Shown here: piece by piece, positions 12,301 through 23,300 of the stretch
How positions within the stretch are numbered: the first letter of the stretch is position 1
How the letters are laid out: each line of letters opens with the position of its first letter
Translations under genes and position numbers: made by a program
The notes under the pieces: generated by a model
What the model was told of the DNA's origin: nothing
Seen by the model: the letters and a program-made list of their open reading frames with translations, nothing else
The model's database searches: none
Assembly (NCBI GenBank): GCA_017165825.1
Contig: CM029372.1
Span: forward strand, 23,185,291 to 23,249,290
Length of the DNA: 64,000 bases
Direction: 5' to 3'
Origin: Hepsetus odoe
Taxonomy: Eukaryota; Chordata; Actinopteri; Characiformes; Hepsetidae

Positions 12301-15300
12301 ATGAGAATTCCATTCTGAGCCCCGACTCCTGTGCCCACCATCACTGCTGTGGGGGTCGCCAGGCCCAGGGAACAAGGGCAGGCAATGCACAGCACAGTAA
12401 TGGAGGCCTGGAAGGCAAATCGAATGACTCTCTCCCCCTTAGAAAGACTTTTATCATAGCCCTGCAGATACAGCAATACAGTGGAATTAACAAAATTCTA
12501 TTAAACAAAAGCTTTACTTGATAACCAATTCTGTTACATAATAAAGCAAGAGACCAAAATGATACTAATCCTTCTATAAAGCAATGACCAATGTATAACA
12601 GCGCTATCGGGAAATGAGGCCAGAATACAGATATAAACCCTCCCCCAGAGGTACATCTACAGATTTTAATTTATAGATGATCTTTCATACCTCTCAAACA
12701 TGAAAAAAATGTTTTTCATTCAAATAGAAAACATAAGTTAGTTAGAAGATGAAACATGAGCCATTCAGTAAGGTGGGCAAACAAGTCTGGAGCTGTTGAG
12801 CCCAGTTCAAGAGGTATTTTTGTAAAAACAAGAGCCTTCGAGCACTCACAGGGAAGTATGTTTCCACCAGATGAAAGTTAACAAATCCAATTGCAATCCA
12901 GGCAATGAGAGTAAGGAAAGAGACCGTGACAATGAAGGGGACGAAGTAGCCACTGATCTTATCTGCAAACTGCTGTATTGGAGCCTGTGGTCAGAAGAGA
13001 GGAGTCAGAACCAGTGAAAAGGCAAAAGAACCTTTTTAATTCATTAAAAGTGAGTGAAAAAAGTATATACTGTGTGCAAAGGAGTTCAAAATGTTACCAA
13101 AACAATCTCCTGTAACTATTCAAACTTTTACGGTATAAGCATGTTCTCAGTGACAACAAATGCTAAGCAGATGTAAACGTTCTCGAAGAAATGCACCTTT
13201 GAGACCTGTGCCTCCTCCACCAGTTTGACGATTTGCGAGAGGGTGGTGTCTGTGCCCACGTGTGTGGCTCGAATCAGGAGAGAGCCGTTTTGGTTGATGG
13301 AGCCAGCAATCACTGTACTGCCAGGCTTCTTTGTAACAGGCATGGCTTCACCTAGAGCACAACATGGAGTTAGTCTCGGCTCAGGTTTCATTTACAGCAG
13401 AGGAACAAAGGCAGAATTTAGTGTCTATGACCAACGTTACATTTCATCATAATCTGGTACCATCACCAACGTAAAGAAATCCGAGTCTGTAAATGAATGA
13501 CCCTGTTTACATTTTTTACATTTTTTTTTTGAAAGAGGGAAATCTTCAAAAACCGGTTAGAAAATACAGGGGTAGGCCAAGCCTGCCTAACCTGTGATGA
13601 GCGACTCGTCGGCCATTGAATGTCCTTCAATCACTCTTCCGTCTACGGGAAACTTTCCTCCTGGCACCACTTTCACTATATCCCCCCTCTGCACGAGCTC
13701 CACATCCACATGCTCCTCACTGAGAAAAGGAGAGAAAGACAGGCAGGTAGTGAAACAACCACATATTTCATAGAAATAATCAGAAGCACATGAATGACCT
13801 GTACAGCTTTAGCAGGATTTTGCATAAGATGATAAGAAAAAAAAATTTAACTGTAAATAGTAAGATTAAAATTAAACAGTGAGGTGTATAGAAAAGAAAG
13901 ATGGGGTAAAACAAGAGAGCAGGCAAACACATGACTTATATGAAATGTACCTCAGCACTGCCATTGTATCTACATCCAGAGTCACAATAGTAGCCTCGGT
14001 CGCCTGTAAGGACATCAGCTTGGACAAAGCCTCCGAGGTCTTACTCTTTGGGGAAAATTCAAGGAACAGGAACACATTAAAAGCAATTTGTAAACATAAA
14101 CACAATATAACTAAAATTCATTAGAGCTGTCAAGGCCACACATCTGAAAAACCTCCCGGTGTTAAACACACATATTACAGCATGTTCAACTCGGCAAATA
14201 AAAATAACTCCACTTCAACTGTACCTTGTGGAAATATGACATTTACGTTTTGTTCTCTGTTTTGCATAAAACTGTGTCGTAAGTAACTTTAGCGTAAACT
14301 CTGTCATTAAACTCTGATGGCAGTTTATCGCTGTAGTTCACGAACTGTAGAAATGATTTAAGAGCAAAACAGAAAAACTTCTGTCACATAATTTGCTATA
14401 ATCCTGTTACACGTATTTGGATCCATGTGGCCTATGATGTCTTGTTCCAATAGTCCAACATAGTGAGCAATAAACAGACACATTGGGTTTTAATTTTGCA
14501 GTATCTACTAGATACACCGTTTACAACAGTTCACCAGTTGCTCAGGTCCTGAGCACTGAACATCGAGTGCCTTTGTCTCCATAAAACAGAGTACACACAA
14601 GCTTACCGTGACTAATCAAAAATGCCTATTCATTACATCTAATATGAACATGACAATATGGCTTGAGAGAAATTCAAACTAAAACAAGCTCTACCACACC
14701 GAGCAATAATACTTAAAGAAACAGTATCATTTTACAGCATATAAAACTATCAAATATTCACCACAATAAACGGAATATTGTAATATTGGACAGGAACTTT
14801 GGGATTCCCTAAGGAGAGGTTAAATAATTTTTTTAATACATAACATACTGTATATACTTGTATTTATTAACATCAGTGTTTTACAAGCAAATAAAGGTTC
14901 AAATAAAGCTTTAAAACTTGCTTTTCTCAGGTGATGAAAACTTGTGCATGTTCCTGCATGTATAAACACCACTAACTCAAATAACCCGATTAATGTGTTA
15001 TGGGATTGTACCTTGGCTATTTGTTCCAGCCACCTGCCCAGCGAGATGAACACAAAGAGCATCGGCGGTGTATCAAAGAACGTGATGGGATTAACCTTTG
15101 CTGCCTCTATCATGGCAACCCCCAGAATGACCACAGAATAGGTGAACGCTATGGAAGTGGCCAGAACTATCAGCACGTCCATGTTCGCGGTCCTGTGCTT
15201 TAAAGCTTTGTATGCTTGGGTGTAGAAGTAACGGCCTCCAATGAACTGCAGAGAAGAGTGACCACATTCTGAATATCTGGACAAAGCCTACAGCGTAGGC

Positions 15301-18300
15301 ATTAAAAAAATTGATGCACAGATACGAGAACCTTTTCTACAAAATCAAGTATGAAAAGGTCCATTATAAACCGATGACTGCTATTCACATGCTGTTTTTG
15401 TGATACAGCCGCTCAGTTAAAATAATGCAAAGTTAGTGCACTTTCCTTTTTCTGAGGAATATATATTTCAGAGACATAAAGGTTACACTAGTGACAAAAA
15501 TTGCTTATCTGAACTGAGACTTACCTGCACAGGCACACAAAACAGGAAGGAGATCAGGTTCATGACGGACAGGCCAGGTAGAAGCTGCCTATCTAAGAAC
15601 ATGTGGGAGTGGTACATCGGTCTGTCCGCCGATGTGGCATTGTGATGGTGTGACTTGTCAATCATGTGGTCCATCGCCATCATGTAGATCATCATGCCCA
15701 TAACAGGAACACAAAACACCAGGCTGATGAGGAAAGATTTCTTCCATCTTTGAAATAAAGGACATGCACAAATACAAACTGAAAAAGATGCTTGAAACAC
15801 ATAGGAGAACACAGTACTTGAGCTACTGAAGGTGGTCACATTTTTTGAAACTGTGTTAACCACTAGACCTGCTGAATTTAATACAGTAGTGTTACTTTTA
15901 ACATTTAACTGATTTCACATGTTTCACATGTAGGACATGAACAGGAATATCCAATTCAACAAGGGATGGTTGCATGTGTCTGTTTGCATGATGGTATAAA
16001 AAAACTATTTGTTCATCTTAGCCAAACTGTTCAGCTCAGCTGACCGAACCCGATATCACTGAATACTCGGCTATCTTCGTCAATACCCAAACATTCGATC
16101 AAGAGCCAACATACAAAAGTTCAGGAACTTACTGGAAATTACCTGCTTTAGCAATCCAAAACAAACACACACGCAACATTAAAGAATCATTTACTGACAC
16201 ACTTACTGCTGGATCTCTCCGCTGTGATCCAGGTGACTTCCCGTACGATCCTTCTTCACTAGACAAGCGTTAAATCCCAAATTCTGTCAACACGTACAAA
16301 AACATTTGCATGGGGTAAAAAACTGAAAAATCCAATGAGTTTTACACAAAGGGCCACAACGACTAAATGGTTTCATTCTTGAAAAATCTGACATTTTGCT
16401 TTGGTAACCATGACTACATGAACCAGGGGCCTAAATCACCTCACCTACAGTACTGTGCAAAAGTTTTAGGCAGGTGTGAAAAAATGCTGTAAACAAAGAA
16501 TGCTTTCAGAAATATAAATAATGATTGTTTATTTTGATCAATTTACAAAATGCAAAGTGAGCGAACAAAAGAAAAATCTAAACCAAATCATTATTCGGTG
16601 TTACTACCTTTTGCCTTCAAACCAGCATCAGTTCTTCTAGGTACACTTGCACAAAGTCAGGGATTTTGTAGGATTATAGTCGGTGTCTGATCAACCAGTT
16701 TTACCAAACAGGTGCTGATGATCATCAATGTCACACGGAGGTTGAAACACAGTCATGTTTGGAACAACCTACCAGCCGAGTTCCTTCAACAACTGTGTGC
16801 AAGTGTACCTAGAAGATGATGCTGATTTGAAGGCAAAGGGTGGTCACACCAAATATTGATTTGATTTAGATTTCTCTTTTGTTCATTCACTGCATTTTGT
16901 CCACTGATGAAAATAAATGATGAACACTTCCATTTCTGAAAGCGTTCTTTGTTTACAGCATTTTTTCACACCTGCCTAAAACTTTTGCACAGTACTGTAC
17001 TTCAAAATATGTCATGAGAACTGCCCAGGTTTTGTAATTTTTTTTATTTGTTTACCTATTTTGTCAATGTAAAATCTGATCCGTGACTCACGTGAGTAGC
17101 AAAACCTCAAAGACTCACCTCAATCAACCTGATTATGTCTCGAGGGCCGGTCACCTCTGGGTCATATTTCACGTGGGCCTTATTTGTTGCCAGGGCCACA
17201 GAGGCATAGACAATGCCCTTTTGTTTCATCAGGTTAGACTCAATTTTATGGACGCAGGAAGCACACGTCATCCCTCTAACCTGATGGGCAGTCGAAGAGC
17301 CATTAGTTCATATTAGTTCATATTTGGAGCAAGTCTGTTGGCCCAGTTTGGTATACAGTGATTATAACATATAACAACATGCCAGTAAAAATTACCACGA
17401 GTTCCAAAGTGCCGTCAGAGCCATCGTAATTCTCCATGACAGAGGCAGTGAAGCCCAGTTCTCTGATGCACTCTGCAATCCTCAGAGGGTCAATGACAGC
17501 GGGGTTGTAACGCACCTCTGCTTTACTGGCCATCAGCGCCACCAACACTGAATGAATTCCTTCAGAGAAAGATTTTTTTTTTTACTACATTAATTATTAA
17601 CTATGATACTACACTAAATAATTTCAGCTGCTTCACTGCAGGTTTACTATTAAGTTACAAACAGTAAACTGGGTTCGAAAGTTCAAGGGCTTCTCATAAT
17701 CTTGCGCCACATTTATCACGCTCTACCTGACGGCACCTTTTGTTGCATGATGGTAACTGGGATACTGAGAAATGGCTCTGTGGCACGTCATCGTGTATTG
17801 TTTCTTTCTGAAACAACTTCTGTTCAGATATAAAATCTGCTGAGCTCACCATGCTCGTTTTTAAGATTCCTCTCGATGTTGGACACACAAGACGCGCAGG
17901 TCATGCCCCCGATCTGGATGTAACATTTAGAATTCGTGTGTGTCGCTGACTCAGAGTCACTCTCCACTTCCTTCTCCTTTATGGTGGACAGGGCGAGGGA
18001 TGAGGGTGAGCGCCGAACAGAAGGAGAACGTTTCACTGCTGGAAGCAGGGAATTTGTCTCTGTTTCACAAATGTGAAATAAATCAAATAAGCTGTTTAGC
18101 GACAGTATACTGTTATTAGAGCTGCAGTATGTGTATATTCATTAAGTTAAAAGCAATCCTTTTGTATGCTTTTGTGAGAAAATGCCAGCCATCCAGGCAA
18201 AAACATGGCAGTACTCCTCCTAATTACGGAGTTCATTAACAGCGAAAAGAGAACACCTTTTTGTTCAGCAAGGCAGTGTCTAGAAGACATAATTCAATTA

Positions 18301-20241
18301 CAGATTTAAAATAATAAACTCTTAAATGGTAGCTCACCAGGCAGAAAAGCATCAAAACCCATTTGCTCAATGGCTTCCCGCAGCTCTTCTGGTGTGGTCA
18401 CCAGTGGGTCATACTCGAATGTGCCCTGGTGGTTGGCTAGGGACACTCGTGCAGTTCTCACACCTTTCCTCTGAGAGATGGTGTTTTCAATGGTCTGAAC
18501 ACAGGAGTTACAGGTCATGCCCTCTATGTGGATATGCACTTCAGAGAGCAGTGGCTGCAGAAAGTTAGGCTCTGGAGAGGAGACGATGGATGGTTCTGAG
18601 GAAGCAGGAAACAGAGCATTGGGAGAGGCTAACTGGGTCTTAAATTTCCCCGGAGGCAAGGCCTCAATGGCCTGCTGCAGCTCAGCCACTGTAACTAAAT
18701 TTGGGTTGTGCTGGATTATAGCCTGCCCTTTCTCCAAGGAGACTTTCACTGAGCTGACCCCAGTCAGCCTGCCTATATTGTCCTGGATGTTCACCACGCA
18801 GGAGTTGCAGTGCATTCCTTTAACATCTATTGATGTAGTGGTGGTGGAGGTGGTGCCTACAGGCTGTTCAGTGGACCTTTCCTCTGGTGAAGTGGGACTA
18901 GTCTGATGTGGGGCATTCAACAGGCGCTCCACAGCAGACAGCTGCAACTGTTGTGGCTTGGATTTCACAAAGGCCTTAAAGCCTGCCACGCTAATCTGGT
19001 TCACAACCTCCTCCAGTGAAATTAGGTAAGGCAGGTACAGCACTGTGGCTTCTTGAGACTCAAGACAAACTGGGGGGAAAAAAAGAGAGAAAGGGAGGGG
19101 GGGGGGGAACAAAACACCGTCAGATGCAAAACAAAGAACTTGCATTATACTTTTTGTTGATTTTCAATGCAATAAATAACGACATCCCCTAAGGAGAACA
19201 GTTATATACAATTTCAACTTGCTACATTTAATATATAATAAATTAAAAAAACCTACATTTTGCAACCCTTTTTACTTTATTGCACAATAAGATTTAGCAA
19301 ATAAAACTGGCACGCAAGATACATCTGAAGTATCTAGATAAAAGGTTCTTGCAAAACCAAAGAAGAAATATTTTAGTTTCCTCAAGTATCCTTTGTTATA
19401 AATGAGATCTCTAGGGCTGGCCTGAACAATTTGAATATTTTAGGATATCTTTATTATGTGGGGATTAGTTTTTACATGTAATATTCAGGTAGTTTGTGTT
19501 TTTAAAACCCTGAACCTAAATAAACAGATTTCTGATATTTTTCAGACTTATGGGCCAATATATAACTTTTTAATAAAGCATTTTATTTAAAAAACAAACT
19601 GCCTTTGGAGAAAAAGGCATTTAGATAATAGAACTAAGTGAAAACCACAGAGGTGATGGAAAACCAGCAGCACAACTAACGGCTAAATGTGAGAAAGCTC
19701 GTCATAAATACTGAAATAACTGAAATTTAACGTACGAGTTTAAAATAAATGTACTTTCTATTAACATTAAACTGTTCAACATTACAATCCTTCTAATTTG
19801 GTAAATGAGACAAACTGGCAATGAAAACTTCACTAAAAAAAAGAAGCTTAAAAATGCAAATCATACAAGCCATAAATATGTGCTGAACGGAGGAAAAAAA
19901 GGTATTAAAATTATATGTTCCAATAAAGCAGGGGGCTTCCAAGAACCTTTTTTAAATGATTTTTTTTAAGAACCATCACCTGAAAGGCTGTTTAGGGAAC
20001 CAAAGAGAGCTCTTCTATTGCATTTGAAATCACTTTAAATTTATGCTTAATGCTTTTTTTTATTCCTCAAATTTTGGAATTCATATTTCAAAAGGCTCTG
20101 TGGATTGTACTATTTCAGTCTTTCAGTCAAAACCACTGTCCATCATAACCGAAATTATGACAGCGGTGATTAAATTTGCTTGAGAAATTCCAGAGTAATT
20201 CTTTAACAAGGCCCTTTCTGTGCCCAAATGGGTGTGCGTGG

Positions 20242-20284
<43 letters not shown>

Positions 20285-20320
20285 TGGGTGTGCGTGGATG
20301 TGTGTGTGGGTGTGCGTGGA

Positions 20321-20352
<32 letters not shown>

Positions 20353-23300
20353 GTACATTAGGGTTTTGAAGTTACTTTAAAACAGGAACACGCTGAAAGC
20401 ATGGATCACCTTTAATCTTCTCCACCCCGTTTAATTTTCCAATCTTGCCCTCAATGGTCGTGGTGCAGGAAAGGCAGACCATTCCATCGATGCGCATCTT
20501 CACAACTTCCACACTGCTGGAGCCATGGCTCACCGGCCGCTCCGCCGCACTCCTGAGCACGAGGGAGCCCAACGCCTTCCGAACTTGCTCTGGACTCACC
20601 AGCTTTGGAACAAATGTGACTGCCAGGCCTTTGCCCTCAACACTATCTTGGGTCGCTAGGACTCCCTTGAGCTGCGACAACCGGGTGCGGGCCCGACTCT
20701 GTGCCCCTGGGCTACAACCAGCCGTAGGGTACACCCTTGTTTCCGTTGGAACGGGCGTGGCTGAAGAAGCATTTTCCGTGGTTGACTCAAAACCCATGTC
20801 CTCAATGGCATCTGCTAAAGATTCTGGGCTCTGTTGGGTTTGGTCAAATATCACTGTGGCATTCTTTAGCTCCAATGAAACCTGTGGTACAAGATAAGAA
20901 GAACAAGATATACAGTGACCTTCAGTTTAATTGGGTCCGTTCTTAAGTGCAAGTTCTCCAGGCTGTTTAACTGCTCGACGTGAGCAACAAACAGTTGTAA
21001 ATCATACAGGGCCCACGTCACACACGTCGGTCCAGCATGAAAGCTGAACTCTGTGATCTCCCTCACACACTCAGAACTTGTGATTAACTGACAGTCACCT
21101 GACCCGCCACCACAGGGCTACAAGTCAGCAAGTTTCTAGGAGGAAAAAAAGAAGGAACAGTCATGCTTTTGGTGACTGCCTGTTCACCTCTGCTGAATAC
21201 TAACGGAATGGAATGAAAATGGAGTTCACAGTAAACGCTACATGCTACAAAAATATCTGGTAATTGTTGTTGTGGATAAATATCCTGCAGATACACAAAT
21301 AATAGGAATTTTTTCACCCTAACACACATCTACAGGCAGGAGCAGCAGCAGCACAACACCTCTTTAGCTTCAAAAATCTTGCATGTGTGTGTATATATAG
21401 AAACAGACACACGCGCACACTTACTTTTCTGGTTAGAGGTCTTGAGTGTCTAAATATATTTAAATTGTAAAAAAAAAAAAAGTAATTTCAATATATTTAT
21501 CGATGTATTATGCAGAGATTTTTCTGGGAAAGGGATTCATTTTAAAGCACCATGATTAGGCGGTGGGCGGGCACAGACAAGAACCCCAACCCAAAGCAGG
21601 TGGAAGCAGGACCTTTTGACTGAGCCCAGGATTTACAATTACCATCTCATTTTTTTATATTTTCATATTACTTCTTTCTATATTCAGTTCTTCACTAAAT
21701 TAAAGCAGGTGCTGTTTGTGGAACTGAACAAATCCAAGTAAGAAAGTGAGAGAGCTGAAATAAAACCTTCTCTCTTCTTAGCTGTATTTTACTCCTAAAG
21801 TTAACGGTTATGGTGTTTCAAAACTAATGAATGGAAAAAACATCACGTCTAGCAAAAGCAGCCACACTATTTTCTTTGTTTTAAGGGCAGTAACAGCGTT
21901 CGACATGTGACGTTATTGACCTGCGGTGACAAAATCAGTACTTGCTTCGCAAAGGCCAAAGCTCTCCTACACGCACTCGTAAGAGCAAAGCCCTGACTTT
22001 AATGCTTGCATGATTACATTATCTGCTTGTCAGACCTGTGCCTGCAGGGGAATAGAACAATAAAGCAAAAGGGCAGAACAAATTAACAACAATCTGGCCG
22101 TGTCTCCGAGCCATTCGGATGAATGGCTTTCCTCAATTACATGACAGTCCCCAGGAGAGGAATACTACTAAATCCTATTATGTCTCTTTACAACTCATGG
22201 CCTGCCCGTGTAGACCCCTGATACTAAATACACTCATTACCTGATTCTTACAAACTCCGTGGCCTGTTGTGCTTAGAGGAGCTAACTGCATTTAATTAAG
22301 CGCGTTATTACCAGGAAAAATCTAACATATTGAAGCGAGACAGCAAAAACAATAATTCCTCTGTCGTGTGTGAAGTTTACTGTGCTGTGGCCAGTCAAGA
22401 AAGCAATTATAATAAATATAATTTTGCACAATACAGAAATGAGATCGAGGCATGTTTGGTGAGACATCTTATCAAACAAAAGTAAGACAGCCACAGGCTT
22501 AGTGCTCCCAGAGCATTTAGGAGCATTAAGCATGTGTGCCCTTCATTAACTACTTTGAGCGCATTAGGCATGCGGGCTGGCGCTGTTTTTCTGTCTGAAC
22601 TGTGCCTAAGTTTTTCAATGTTCACAAACCTCCAAATTGGGCTGATCGGTCAGAAAACTGCACATAAAAACAAAAACTTTATTGCTTTGCCTTTTTTAGA
22701 TTCTGATTTCTTATTAAATCATTTGATTTAACAGATACTGTAATGACCATCCTTATCATTACCTGTAAGTAACACCAAGTATAAAGTCAATGTACTGCTA
22801 TAAATGTCATTACGTACATCTGAAGAATTCACACAACGTCTTATTAGACTGGATTCAAAGTGGTGCTGCAACGGAGCTAAAAATGAGCCTCACATCAATA
22901 TGGTAACGCTTCTTTTTTCTATGTAGGAACACTAGAAAAGTTATGGCTGCACAAATGGGTATCAAAAAAGCAGGTCTGTGGTCTATAACCACACCAACAG
23001 CTTTTTTGCAATTAGTTTAGGTGTATATTCAACACTTTATGAAATAATCTGAGTAGAGATGTTCGTCATATCGGTTTGTAATATTGCCCTCTCAGCTGCC
23101 GTAGTCGTTTTACTGTCATTTAGTAATTCGTACATAATGCAAACATACCAAATGAAGAACTGAGTAAGAATCATGACGCCATATTCAAGTGCATTGGCTG
23201 TAGATTGGTACTTAGAACATAAAGAAAACAATTTTGGCAAGGTATTTAAAAATGGCGTAAAGGTTATTCATCTTTTTTAAATTAATAATCATCTTTTTCT

